From Liolophura sinensis (taxonomy: Eukaryota; Mollusca; Polyplacophora; Chitonida; Chitonidae): a stretch of 64,000 nucleotides of DNA. Positions within the stretch are counted from its first letter, which is position 1. Every line of letters begins with the position of its first letter. Positions 26,430 to 41,400 of the stretch are shown one piece after another. Below the pieces are notes generated by a model. It was not told the origin of the DNA and searched no databases. It was given only the letters and a program-made list of their open reading frames with translations. The position numbers and the translations under genes are program-made. The stretch lies in contig NC_088302.1 of assembly GCF_032854445.1 (NCBI RefSeq), positions 35,902,191 to 35,966,190 of the forward strand. The letters run 5' to 3'.

Positions 26430-29400
26430 TCTAACGTCACAGGCTATTTACAGCTATTATACAAATTGCCAACTTTGTTAAAAAAATTCCTGCAAAACCA
26501 AATAATAAATCAATTTAACATTCAACGAAGTTTTGTAACACACACAGGTTGGTGTGAAAACAAGAACTGTCAATAGACTTAGTCCTGTTACTTCTTGCAT
26601 GTTTTTCAGTGCACATATAGTTTTTCTAACACTGAGGCCACGATATTTTTGATATATGATGCACACCATATCTGCATTAAAGGTGCATAAATGCGATCCT
26701 CAAAATGCAGTACCCAAGCATGTCTTCTTAGAAAAACCTGCTCCATTTACAGTTCCTAGAATGAGAAAAAAGTCTACTGGAAGATCTTCAAGCCCGGTTC
26801 AAGAACGCCTGAAATGGCTTCTGGAAGAAGAAGAGCTTAAAATCAGTTTACAGAAGATATACTTCAGAAATACAAGAACATAAAGTAAATCCATCCATGT
26901 ACTGACCATTCCCACGACCAGCAGGAAGTAGCGAGCATCAGGCTCCGTGTAACCGGGGACACTGTTCTCTTCAGTGGTGTGAGATCGCCGTGTGGGAAAG
27001 AGCTCGTGCCACAGCACCAAGTGCCGCACCTTGTACTCAGATGTGTATGCTAACACACAGTTGTACTTTAGGAACAGGTACACATCCTGGAAGTCTTCAG
27101 GTGGTAAATGATTGCAACATAAAAATCCCTACAGCAAGAAAAGAAAAAAACCACTGTCAATACCATTTCCACATCTACAACACATGCAAACTTTAAAGTC
27201 CAACTGTTCATTTCAATTTATTAGCAATACAACCCTCTACACGTTGCTGGAAGACCTTCTCATGTACCACCAGAGATGAAGCCAGCATGAGCAATATGAC
27301 CCTAAGATACAAAGCATAATCTTTTACCATTAGACATTTCTTTAACAGTTTACTGATTCATAACTGTTACTTTTACATGACTATGAGTTCTAAACTTAAA
27401 AAAATGAAGCGACAAACCTTGTAAAATAAACAGCTACCCATCATTGTGTATGTTCTTCTCATCTCTACTATTTCTTCATCCTGTGCATGGAATAATATAT
27501 AACAAATATATAACAAATCTATGAGCATGGAGACATGTTTTTTGTTGTTTTGAATGTCAAATGTTACAATTAATAAATATATCATTCAAGTCATAAAACA
27601 CAAGCTCATAAGCTCATTAACACTGGCAATGAAACAATGCAACTTTTTTACTTATTTTTATTCAAATTAAACTGGCACGAGGTAGCAAATGGGTTTCATA
27701 CTGTCACATTTTTAACGGTATTTTTTAATATTCTACAATGCATGTAACTTAAAAATAACAGTATATCAAGTAACTGTTGACTTACATCATCGGTAAAATC
27801 TCCAGCTTCCAGTTCACTTAAAATATTATCATACTCCACCTACATGGAAAAATAATAACAATAAACATATTTACGATACTTATTTAATTGCTTGGTGTTT
27901 AATGTCACGCTCAATAATGGTTTACTTAAGCGTTGACCGCCACTTTTGGGTTTAGACAACTATGGTGGCTCAAGTCAACAAAAAACATGGAATAAACAAC
28001 AGGCCTTGACAAGTCAGTGTGACACATGATCAATGCCTGAATTTTTCCATGTGATGGAAAGATGTTCATGCCAATATAAAAAAAAATCAATTTGTATGCC
28101 GTGTCAGTGGAAGTCAAATACGCTAAAAGACCATAAATTTCGTCCATGACTAACTTACCCATTTTTCCGGATTCTGAGAGTTCTATTAATTTTAGAAAGG
28201 TGTTTTGCAGTTTGCTTGGATCATGGGATGATATTCTAAGCGAAAATCATAAGTTTTAGCAACAAAAGTAATATGTTGTGGCATTTATTCATCTCTAAAA
28301 ATGCACTTTTGTGGGTGAACTTTTAGGTCATTTAGGGTACCTCTAAGGAACTACATATAAAACTGGCCACTGAAACTGCTTACTGAAACCCAGTCCCCAG
28401 GAATAATGAAGGAGTATAACTGACTGATATACTGTGACAAAGTGTATGGCCTGACCTTTGATTCATCTTCCAGCTGCAGCCAGCGCACCCCAGACAGAAC
28501 GTCCAGGAAACTGCGGGACGTCTGCTCGTAGTTCAGCCCCAGCAGGTACATCTCCTGGCTCTGTAACATGCGGTGGAACAGCAACGAGAAGACCTGGTCA
28601 CACTGGGGGAAATTCTCACGATGTCGGAATGCACTGAGGGGAATAATCAGGGGAGATATGATGAATATAGGAAAGGTAAAACAAAAGTAAATGTGATGTA
28701 GCACCTTTAGCACGCTACACTGCATTTGTTTCTTTGATGATGTCACAGCGTAAACATCACGAAATGCTAAACCCCATGTGGCGTGATATTATCCAATGGG
28801 GGAATAATAAATTTATGTGAGGTATAATAAAAGAGATTAGGTCACATTTGAAATTTTCATTTCAAATGGTTACATGCATATGAAAATAGCCCACCGCATT
28901 TGAGAGTTAAAACATCATACATCCCTAATAGCAGATAAACAATAATATGTTAAACGTTGATACCTGACAACAGAGCCGAAGGACACCTTCAGTATCCTGA
29001 TGGTATCTGACAAGATATGGTTTAAATGATGTAATGGCACTCTGAAACAAACAGAAAGACAAAAAATACAAATATTAATGAACCAGTATCCTTCAAGCTA
29101 AAAACAACCCAAACATACATGTATTGCATTTGACAGTGAAAAAAAAAGAAAGAATAAACTCATGAAATGTAATCTGTATATTTATTTTACAAGTATATAT
29201 ATCCACTAATACAGCAGTTTCAGGGAAAAAAAATTTTATGCTGAAAATAGCGCCACAAAAGTCTTAGTCAAGTGTTACTTTAATAAATAATGTGTGAATA
29301 TGCACTTAACCAAAAACGGTACATTTCAACAAAGGCTGTTCTTATGATTTACATATTATAATACATAAAGTCAATTATATTTCTTAGGTATAGGTATTTA

Positions 29401-32400
29401 TAATAGGTCAAGTGCTAGAAATCAAAATTTGGAAATTAGGGTATTGGTAGTTTGGTATTTTCAAATCATACCACACGTCCTGAGAATACTTACACTTTGG
29501 CCGGCAAGGCCAGGACAAAGACATCTCGTCCTTCTTTGTGATAAGCAATATTGACTACATGGTTCTCCCATAGCACTGTGGAACTGACAATTATGCATAA
29601 CATTAAAACATGAAATGAATGTTCTGTAAGTCTCAATACAAGGGTACACCAGTCCTGCTGTCTGGTAAGAGGACTTACAAACATGTGTACCCTAATTATA
29701 TACATATATACCCTTTACAATATGCCTGAGTGAGTAAGTGAGAAAGTGAGTGAGTGCCTGGGGTTTAACGTCGTGCTTAACAAGATTTCAGTTGTATGAT
29801 GACGAAGAAATCCTTAGAGTGCATGTATTGTGCCTCCTTGTTGCAGGACGAATTTCCACTGGTCTTTTATCGACTGCTGCTTCACTGAACTCCAAGCAAG
29901 GAAGTTACAAGTTTTTCTATTAAGGTCTTAGGTGTGACCCAACCAAGGATTGAGCCTGGATCTACCACCCTGAAGTGGACGCTCTACCATGTCTACCAAC
30001 TAAGCTATCGGGGCCGGTAGAATAAGCTTGAATGAACACTTTGCAAACATGCAAAAAGGTTGAAGAATGAAAGTAGTGTAGTTTTTACAAGATTTAGGTA
30101 AAACCTGTAGCCTGTAGAGATATTGATTTGTATCACTACCTGACCTGCTTAAAATCAAACATGCTTGAAGCAGCATCTGATTCAGATCTACGGGAGTAAA
30201 TGTAGATCTAACAGGGCTACTTGCAATTTAACCTCTTAGCAAGTTTGGGCCTCAAATGGGTTAACTTGTTATTTCATGTATTTCTGACCCTGCATTTCCA
30301 AACTGTTAGACATATACCAACATCATCTACTAATATTATCAGTTTAAAAGCCACAATCTTCACTGTCACAACTTTCTTACCAAAACTGCACATGTACACG
30401 TAGTTTACTGCAAGTGCATAAAATAATGAACATCAAAGCTGAATAACTGTAAAGGATTCATGAATGTTTATTCTACTCTGTATTTAGTTTATGACAGGAT
30501 CAAACATGTTTGATACAAATAATCTCTTCAGTCTTACTATCATGGGGTAAAAATGGCTTTAGAATATGCCCCAACAATGAAAAATAACACTTTTCAACCT
30601 TTCGTCTTTTCTGAGAAGAACTTTTTTTCCGTAATATTAGCTTAAAACATTGAACATTTAAAGATCACTGTTTAACAGAATTTTATGTTTCATGAATTCT
30701 TTAAACAGTCAGAGATGGACAAGAAAAAGCAGGTTTTGTGACTTACTGTCTGGCCGAGTTATTGGTGACCTCTATCAGTATACTACAGAGTGTGAGGAAC
30801 ACTCCCCTCAGCTCAACCAGCTTACTGTCATGGCGCGGGAACTGGTACACAATGTCCTCCTGTAATAATCAGTCCGGTAATACATTGGTCATGATACTAT
30901 AAATCTGACATACATGTAAAACACAGAAGGATTTCCAGGGAAGCAAATTCTGTAACTTACACAAGGAAGCAATTAATCAAACTTCACTAAAAACAAGTCC
31001 TAAATGGCACTATAAGGAGAAAGAATCAATCAGAATCAGGCAAAACATCTAACTTGAAAAATACTAAACTTTAGGAAAACTACAGTATATACATGTACTA
31101 GAGACGTAGCCTCTCTTGCTCGTCCAGAGATAGCATCACTTTTACCACATACAATGGTCTCCAACCAATGTGGTCATGGGTTCAAATCCTGCTCCTGCTG
31201 TTTGGCTATGGCACTGAGTCAGGAAGTTTGCCCGGTATTTTTCAATGGTCAATTATTTCCCCAGATTCGATCCGGTTTCCTTCATTAATATACCCTTATT
31301 ACCACCATATAACTGAAATACACCTCTCACCTTACAACACTCTTCATTATGACATGCAATTCAATCGGACCACTCAAATGTATTACATAAATTAATTGTG
31401 ATTTCAATAGATTCACGAACAATACTGAAAACATATCAACACATAAAACATACAAACTTTTCCATGTTAAAGTCATGCAGGACCTCCAAATGCCAATGGG
31501 TTTCCGCCTGGGCTCTACCCAGTTTCCTCCCGCCATAATGCTGGCAGCCATTATACATGTGTAAGTGAAATATTTTTGAGTATGGGCATAAAAACACCAA
31601 TAAAATAAATAAATAAATACTGTCATACAGTGAACAACACACTTACCTTGCTGATAAGGATTCTGACTTGCTGTCCAGTGACAGGTAGAGTACAGCATGA
31701 GGTAGCTTTCTGTAGGAGGGACTGGAGAAGGGTGTTGCCTCCCCTAGTAATGCCTTCAACAAAGTGTGGTCACCAGGACTAGGTGTGGGCAGGGGAACGG
31801 GTTCCTGAGGCTGGACTGGACTAGGACCTACCACCACTGGTGACTGGAAGGTCAATTTTACCTGAACATGAAAAAAAACACACACACATGATCATATTTT
31901 CAAAACAAAAAAAAAGTGATAATGCTGAAGAGCAATACACTACCTTCAGAAGATGTTTAAATTAAAAACATATTCAACATACAATTCCTGTTACTCAGGT
32001 CCCACAGTATGTTCTCTTATTCAGTAGAAAGATAACAGAATCGAGTGCAGCAAAGGCGGATCACTCCATGCAGACATCACACGTCTGTCTCCTCCCAGTA
32101 TTGGCAACACATGAATATGTATCTCAAGTTAAATCACTTAAATTCTTCTTGCAGCCTGAAAAACCAAATTGTTGACATTGTGGACATCTTGTAACTGCCA
32201 GATAACTCAAGGCTCATTCAGGCTTAAATTAGCTTGGTCTTGCCGCAGACGACCAGTCTCTCAGCTATATGAAAGGTGTCGCATGTACCCATGCATAAGG
32301 CACAGCTGACTGACTTTTCTGGTCCAAATGAATGGATTTATTCAATAATGCCATGACACTATACTCTACTTCACAGCATATACTCAAACACAGTTCTTAC

Positions 32401-35400
32401 AGAGTATATCATATCACTTATATGACAAAAGGTCTATCAGTAGTTAGGCTGCAGTTTAAAGGCTTTGTCATACAAATGGAGAAGGGCCATTTATATGCAA
32501 TATCTTGCAAGTCCAAAACAATGCTAAGCTGGAATTATGGTAAATACTTTTATATTTACATGCATTTGTGACATTCCACAAGAAATGCTACTGATATGCT
32601 GTAATACTGTAATATACAATTNNNNNNNNNNNNNNNNNNNNNNNNNNNNNNNNNNNNNNNNNNNNNNNNNNNNNNNNNNNNNNNNNNNNNNNNNNNNNNN
32701 NNNNNNNNNNNNNNNNNNNNNNNNNNNNNNNNNNNNNNNNNNNNNNNNNNNNNNNNNNNNNNNNNNNNNNNNNNNNNNNNNNNNNNNNNNNNNNNNNNNN
32801 NNNNNNNNNNNNNNNNNNNNNGCCTGAAATGCTTCTTGAAGAAGAAGAGCTTAAATCAGTTTACAGAAGATATACTTCAGAAATACAAGAACATAAAGTA
32901 AATCCATCTATGTACTGACCATTCCCACGACCAGCAGGAAGTAGCGAGCATCAGGCTCCGTGTAACCGGGGACACTGTTCTCTTCAGTGGTGTGAGATCG
33001 TCGCGTGGGAAAGAGCTCGTGCCACAGCACCAAGTGCCGCACCTTGTACTCGGATGTGTATGCTAACACACAGTTGTACTTTAGGAACAGGTACACATCC
33101 TGGAAGTCTTCAGGTGGTAAATGATTGCAACATAAAAATCCCTACAGCAAGAAAAGAAAAAAACCACTGTCAATACCATTTCCACACCTACAACACAAGC
33201 AAACTTTAAAGTCCAACTGTTCATTTCATTTATCAGCAATATGACAGTATTCGTTTATTTATTTGATTGCTTTTTTGCGCCATACTCAAGAACATTTCAT
33301 TTCATCGACAGCAGCCAGCATTACAGCGGGAGGGAACCAGGGGGAACCCCACAACCCTTTACAGGTTGCTGGAAGACCTTCTCATGTACCACCAGAGAGG
33401 AAGCCAGCATGAGCAATATGACCCTAAGATACTACGCATAATCTTTTACCATTAAACATTCCTTTAACAGTTTACTGATTCATAAGTGTAACTTTTACAT
33501 AAATATGAGTTCTAAACTTAAAAAATGAAGCAACAAACCTTGTAAAATAAACAGCTTACCCATCATCGTGTATGTTCTTCTCATCTCTACTATTTCTTCA
33601 TCCTGTGCATGGAATATATATAACAAATATATAACAAATCTATGAGCATGGAGACATGTTTTTTCTTGTTTGAATGTCAAATGTTACAATTAATAAATAT
33701 ATCATTCAAGTCATAAAACACAAGCTCATAAGCTCATTAACACTGGCAATGAAACAATGCAACTTTTTTACTTATTTTTATTCAAATTAAACTGGCAAGA
33801 GGTAGCAAATGGGTTTCATACTGTCCATTTTTAATGGTATTTTTTAATATTCTACAATGCATGTAACTTAAAAATAACAGTATATCAAGTAACTGTTGAC
33901 TTACATCATCGGTAAATCTCCAGCTTCCAGTTCACTTAAAATATTATCATACTCCACCTACATGGAAAAATAATAACAATAACCATATTTACGATATTTA
34001 TTTAATTGCTTGGTGTTTAATGTCACGCTCAATAATGGTTTACTTAAGCGTTGACCGCCACTTTTGGGTTTAGAAAACTATGGTGGCTCAAGTCAACAAA
34101 AAACATGGAATAAACAACAGGCCTTGACAAGTCAGTGTGACACATGATCAATGCCTGAATTTTTCCATATGATGGAAAGATGTTCATGCCAATATAAAAA
34201 AAATCAATTCGTATGCCGTGTCAGTGGAAGTCAAATACGCTATATACCATAAATTTCGTCCATGACTAACTTACCCATTTTTCCGGATTCTGAGAGTTCT
34301 ATTAATTTTAGAAAGGTGTTTTGCAGTTTGCTTGGATCATGGGATGATATTCTAAGCGAAAAATCATAAGTTTTAGCAACAAAGTAATATGTTGTGACAT
34401 TATTCATCTCTAAAATGCACTTTTGTGGGTGCAATTTTAGGTCATTTAGGGTACCTCTAACGAACTACATATAAAACTGGCCACTGAAACTGCTTACTGA
34501 AACCCAGGCCCCAGTAATAGTGAAGGAGTATAACTGACTGATATACTGTGACAAAGTGTATGGTCTGACCTTTGATTCATCTTCCAGCTGCAGCCAGCGC
34601 ACCCCAGACAGGACGTCCAGGAAACTGCGGGACGTGCTGCTCGTAATTCAGCCCCAGCAGGTACATCTCCTGGCTCTGTAACATGCGGTGGAACAGCAAC
34701 GAGAAGACCTGGTCACATTGGGGAAATTCTCACGATGTCGGAATGCACTGAGGGGAATAATCAGAGGAGATATGATGAATATAGGAAAGGTAAAACAAAA
34801 GTAAATGTGATGTAGCACCTTTAGCACGCTACACTGCATTTGTTTCTTTGATGATGTCACAGCGTAAACATCACGAAATGCTAAACCCCATGTGGCGTGA
34901 TATTATCCAATGGGGGAATAATAAATTTATGTGAGGTATAATAAAAGAGATTAGGTCACATTTGAAATTTTCATTTCAAATGGTTACATGCATATGAAAA
35001 TAGCCCACCGCATTTGAGAGTTAAAAACATCATACATCCCTAATAGCAGATAAACAATAATATGTTAAACGTTGATACCTGACAACAGAGCCGAAGGACA
35101 CCTTCAGTATCCTGATGGTATCTGACAAGATATGGTTTAAATGATGTAACGGCACTCTGAAACAAACAGAAAGACAAAAAATACAAATATTAATGAACCA
35201 GTATCCTTCAAGCTAAAAACAACTCAAACATACATGTATTGCATTTGACAGTGAAAAAAAATAAAGAATAAACTCATGAAATGTAATCTGTATATTTATA
35301 TTACAAGTATATATATCCACTAATACAGCAGTTTCAGGGGAAAAAATTTTATGCTGAAAATAGCGCCACAAAAGTCTTAGTCAAGTGTTACTTCAATAAA

Positions 35401-38400
35401 TAATGTGTGAATATGCACTTAACCAATAACGGTACATTTCAACATACGCTGTTCTTATGATTTACATATTAATATAATACATAAAGGCAATTATATTTCT
35501 TTAAAGGTATTTATAATAGGTCAAGTGCTAGAAATCAAGATTTGGAAATTAGGATATGGTAGTTTGGTATTTTCAAATCATACCACACATCCTGAGAATA
35601 CTTACACTTTGGCCGGCAAGGCCAGGACGAAGACATCTCGTCCTTCTTTGTGATAAGCAATATTGACTACATGGTTCTCCCATAGCACTGTGGAACTGAC
35701 AATTACGCATAACATTAAAACATGAAATGAATGTTCTGTAAGTCTCAATACAAGAGTACACCAGTTCTGCTGTCTGGTAAGAGGACTTACAAACATGTGT
35801 ACCCTAATTATATACATATATACCCTTTACAATATGCCTGAGTGAGTGAGTGAGTGAGTGAGTGAGTGAGTGCCTGGGGTTTAACGTCGTGCTTAACAAG
35901 TTTTCAGTTGTATAACGACGAAGGAATCCTTAGAGTGCACGTATTGTGCCTCCTTGTTGCAGGACGAATTTCCACTGCTCTTTTATCGAGTGCTGCTTCA
36001 CTGAAGCAAGGAAGTCACAAGTTTTTCTATTAAGGTCTTAGTGTGACCCAACCAAGGATTGAGCCTGGATCTACCACCCCGAAGTGGACGCTCTACCATG
36101 TCTACCAACTAAGCTATCGAGGCCGGGTAGAATAAGCTTGAATGAACACTTTGCAAACATGCGAAAAGGTTGTAGAATGAAAGTAGTGTAGTTTTTACAT
36201 GATTTAGGTAAAACACGTAGCCTGTATCGATTTGTATCACTACCTGACCTGCTTAAAATCAAACATGCTTGAAGCAGCATCTGATTCAGATCTACGGGAG
36301 TAAATGTAGATCTAACAGGGCTACTTGCAATTTAACCTCTTAGCAAGTTTGGGCCTCAAATGGTTGACTTGTTATTTCGGCTTCTGCATGTACATGTATT
36401 TCTATATCTGACTCTGCATTTCCAAACTGTTAGACATGTACCAACATCATCTACTAATATTATCAGTTTAAAAGCCACAATCTTCACTGTCACAACTTTC
36501 TTACCAAAACTGCACATGTACACGTAGTTTAATGCAAGTGCATATAATAATGAACATCAAAGCTGAATAACTGTAAGGATTCATGAATGTTTATTCTACT
36601 CTGTATTTAGTTTATGACAGGATCAAACATGTGTGATACAAATAATCTCTTCAGTCTTACTATCATGGGGTAAAAATGGCTTTTGAATATGCCCCAACAA
36701 TGAAAAATAACACTTTTCAACCTTTCGTCTTTTCTGAGAAGAACTTTTTTTCCGTAATATTAGCTTAAAACATTGAACATTTAAAGATCACTGTTTAACA
36801 GAACTTTATGTTTCATGAATTCTTTAAACAGTCAGAGATGGACAAGAGAAAAGCAGGTTTTGTGACTTACTGTCTGGCCGAGTTATTGGTGACCTCTATC
36901 AGTATACTACAGAGTGTGAGGAACACTCCCCTCAGCTCAACCAGCTTACTGTCATGGCGCGGGAACTGGTACACAATGTCCTCCTGTAATTATCAGTCCG
37001 GTAATACATTGGTCATGATACTATAAATCTGACATACATGTAAAACACAGAAGGATTTCCAGGGAAGCAAATTCTGTAACTTACACAAGGAAGCAATTAA
37101 TCAAACTTCACTAAAAACAAGTCTTAAATGGCACTATAAGGAGAAAGAATCAATCAGAATCAGGCAAAACACCTAACTTGAAAAATACTAAACTTTAGGA
37201 AAACTACAGTATATACATGTACTAGAGACGGAGCCTCTCTTGCTCGTCCAGAGATAGCATCACTTTTACCACATACAATGGTCTCCAACCAATGTGGTCA
37301 TGGGTTCAAATCCTGCTCCTGCTGTTTGGCTATGGCACTGAGTCAGGAAGTTTGCCCGGTATTTTTCAATGGTCAATTATTTCCCCAGATTCGATCCGGT
37401 TTCCTTCATTAATATACCCTTATTACCACCATATAACTGAAATACACCTCTCACCTTACAACACTCTTCATTATGACATGCAATTCAATCTGACCACTCA
37501 AATGTATTACATAAATTAATTGTGATTTCAATAGATTCACGGAACAATACTGAAAACATATCAACACATAAAACATACAAACTTTTCCATGTTAAAGTCA
37601 TGCAGGACCTCCAAATGCCAATGGGTTTCCGCCTGGGCTCTACCCAGTTTCCTCCCGCCATAATGCTGGCAGCCATTATACATGTGTAAGTGAAATATTT
37701 TTGAGTATGGCATAAAACACCAATAAAATAAATAAATAAATACTGTCATACAGTGAACAACACACTTACCTTGCTGGATAAGGATTCTGACTTGCTGTCC
37801 AGTGACAGGTAGAGTACAGCATGAGGTAGCTTCTGTAGGGAGGGACTGGAGAAGGGTGTTGCCTCCCCTAGTAATGCCTTCAACAAAGTGTGGTCACCAG
37901 GACTAGGTGTGGGCAGGGGAACGGGTTCCTGAGGCTGGACTGGACTAGGACCTACCACCACTGGTGACTGGAAGGTCAATTTTACCTGAACATGAAAAAA
38001 AAAAAAAAACACACACACATGATCATATTTTCAAAACAAAAAAAAAGTGATAATGCTGAAGAGCAATACACTACCTTCAGAAGATGTTTAAATTAAAACA
38101 TATTCAACATACAATTCCTGTTACTCAGTCCACAGTATGTTCTCTTATTCAGTAGAAAGATAACAGAATGAGGTGCAGCAAAGGCGGATCACTCCATGCA
38201 GACATCACACGTCTGTCTCCTCCCAGTATTGGCAACACATGAATATGTATCTCAAGTTAAATCACTTAAATTCTTCTTGCAGCCTGAAAAACCAAATTGT
38301 TGACATTGTGGACATCTTGTAACTGCCAGATAACTCAAGGGCTCATTCAGCTAAATAGCTGGTCTTGCCGCAGACGACCAGTCTCTCAGCTATATGAAAG

Positions 38401-41400
38401 GTGTCGCATGTACCCATGCATAAGGCACAGCTGCCTGACTTTTCTGGTCAAATGAATGGATTTATTCCAATAATGCCATGACACTATACTCTACTTCACA
38501 GCATATACTCAAACACAGTTCTTACAGAATATCATATCACTTATATGACAAAAGGTCTATCAGTAGTTAGGCTGCAGTTTAAAGGCTTTGTCATACAAAT
38601 GGAGAAGGGCCATTTATATGCAATATCTTGCAAGTCCAAAACAATGCTAAGCTGGAATTATGGTAAATACTTTTATATTTACATGCATTTATAACATTCC
38701 ACAAGAAATGCTACTGATATGCTGTAATACTGTACACAATTGCAAAATTCAATCAAACCAACCCAAAGCATTCCAGGCTCTTGATTAATACATGAAGCTT
38801 CACACAAACAATCAGCACCCCTGGGTTATGCCCGGTTTCCACCCACCATAATGCTGGCCACCATTGTATAAGTGAAATATTCTTGAGTACGGCGTAAAAC
38901 ACCAATCAAATAAATAAATAAATCAAATAATCAGCAAATCTATGTAACCCCAAACACCTGGATAAGGAACTGCACAGTATTTCTCTATGCATACTTACAC
39001 AAGAATGCCAGGGACACAAAGTAAACATGAGATTTCAGCATTTGCTCTGCCCAGATGATTTCTGTCAACTTACTTGTGACCGACAGATATCTGGTAATGT
39101 ATCAGATCATCTGCAGGACCCATTTAAAGCCTACTGTTAAAAGCTTTTGAACGGTCTTGCCAAAATTAGCACTCTCAATACAACAGATTTTACATTACAA
39201 GAATATAAAACATACCTGAGACGGTCTGGAAATAGAGCGTAACACATTATCTAAGTTATTCCATGAGACCGCGACATCAGCCACACATAACAGCATGTCA
39301 CCTGTTGTCAGAAAGAACAATAAAACTTGATTTATTAACAGGGCAGTGCACACGTTTGCCAAACGAGAGAGACCAGTTGACGTGACATACAAATGTAGTT
39401 ATTAACAAGTGCTAAACAATGGCCACATTAAATTATCACTGTACAAGATGACAGCCAACAATTAAACAACCCCTACCTACACCAGCATTTACATGTTTTT
39501 GTAACTAATAACAGATATCTAAGGATGTATATAGTCTATTAATTTTAACACCTCGGTGCACATGTACATTAACACCTTATTAGCTAAAATTTATTTGATC
39601 GTTGTTCAAGCCAAATGGGTACTCAAGTTTTAGGTGAGTTTAAAGGGGGCAGGAAACCAGAGTAGACGGAGTAAACCAATTTATTAGATTACATTAGAGT
39701 AGATGGTCCTTGGTAGAAAACTTTTGCAACGGATGACACACAGATTCTCAGTCACATACATGCAGCAAACTTGGAAAGTATACCACAATGTTGATCTCCA
39801 TGAACTTCGTGTAAAACCACATAGATGTACATATCCTGATTTAGTTTGAGAAATATCAAGCATTCCCAGTCTGAAGCTGGGAGAAATATAAAACCTTGTG
39901 TGTTCCAGGCCTTGAAAAACAAGCATCTGAAAGCGGATATACCAGAGATTTTGGGCAAAAAGTCTTTCAGCGTATATCAAATTGAACTTTTCCTATTTTT
40001 TTAGACCAGCGCAAATAACTACCTTTCCACAAAATATCAACCATTCCTGTGTATGTGTTATTTTTCAAAATCGGTAATAAAGATCCTAAAATGTATAAAG
40101 TGTATAACAAACCCGGGTTGGTTCATACTAAAGACTTTAAAAATGGTACTTGCTGCTGCCTCATTGGGTGGTCAGCAGTAAGAGGTTAAAGTAAGGAAAC
40201 ATTGACTGGTTGGTCCGATGTCAGTATGATGTAACTAGGTGACGTGTCATGTCTAGTGTCTTCGGCATGATGCTTCAGTGGCGGCAGCACTTTAGCAGCA
40301 TGGACTTGCCCTGCCACAAGAAGACATAATATATGTACATGCACCTAATGACTCCTCGTCGTTATACGACTGAAAAATTTGTTAAGTATGACGTTAAACC
40401 CTAAGGCGCATACATCTGCTACGCATACATTCATACATATGAAGTGTATAACATTATATTTTATAACCTTTTTTTCAAACATTAGAATCAGTTTACTCCT
40501 ATGCATAGTACAGTTACAAGTCTGATATTTACTGAAAAGCAATAATTTGAGCTACATACAGAAAATTTAATTGGGTTTTCAACTTTGGATGTCATTTACA
40601 AGTACTAGTACCTATACGTATTTAAATAATTTCAAACCAAACACAAAAATACATGTATGTTCATGAATAAGAAGCTAATCAAATTAGATGCTGAAGTCTA
40701 TTTTCAACTTTTTCTGACATTTAACATGTTTAAAGTTTTATTCCACATGAAGCACACTGATCCTAATTCACTGTTGAGGCCTACTTTGAACAAGGTCAAG
40801 ATCAGAAATTTTTTAAAACAAGTAGATCTCCAAAATAAATTTAACCGAAAAAGTTTTAAAAGTATATGAGTTTAACAGTCTTTTCCCAAAGTCACTGACA
40901 TACATTGTACATGTAGCAGATAGGCAAACTCAGTACAGTTATACGTACAAAGCCTCGAGGAAAATGTACATGTAGATGAACTAAATTAAAACTATTCTGT
41001 TTAACTTTAATCACTGTCCTCTTTCAACTCTATACATGTGCTGAATCTTTATTTGTTCTACACTGAAGCCACACAGCCATAATTACAAACAGTGTCACCT
41101 TCAAAGTTTACAATATCAAAAAACATACCGTTTCTGAATTACAATAGCATCTTTAAATATCCAGCATGCATGCACTGCATTTTCACCAGCCTTTCATATC
41201 CTAATTTATGATGATATCATAACCAGTAGCTAATTAGTGTTTGTTGTTTTCTTTGTTTCACCTGGTCTTACAAGCCCATAAAAAAAATAATCAACAATGC
41301 AGTATGTATTTTAGATAAGTTATCTTGAAAAATGCTAATTCCTATTGATTTATATCATTTGAAAAAGTTTATAAATACACAAGAATAGCAAACTATGCTC

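Larger units (their letters stand above)
26808..32621. repeat. Left copy (A) of the gap-flanking duplication
   Basis: Near-identical over its whole length to 32822-38741 in the same orientation. It ends at the first N of the gap, at a point where the right copy continues without a break. Carries INTU exons 4-11. Confidence 0.95.
32822..38741. repeat. Right copy (B) of the gap-flanking duplication
   Basis: Same order and orientation as 26808-32621. It is about 105 bp longer, mainly because a SINE segment at about 33242-33351 is absent from copy A. Begins at the last N of the gap with sequence found inside copy A. Confidence 0.95.

Noticed and set aside
27926-28162. 78-codon ORF beginning [11 protein letters not shown]
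   Set aside because: It lies inside a dispersed repeat. The other genomic copy at 10.9 kb does not keep the frame.
26808-38741. Genuine tandem exon duplication in INTU
   Set aside because: The copies meet at an N gap in the pattern of unmerged overlapping contigs, and the single-copy reading gives a normal-length protein.
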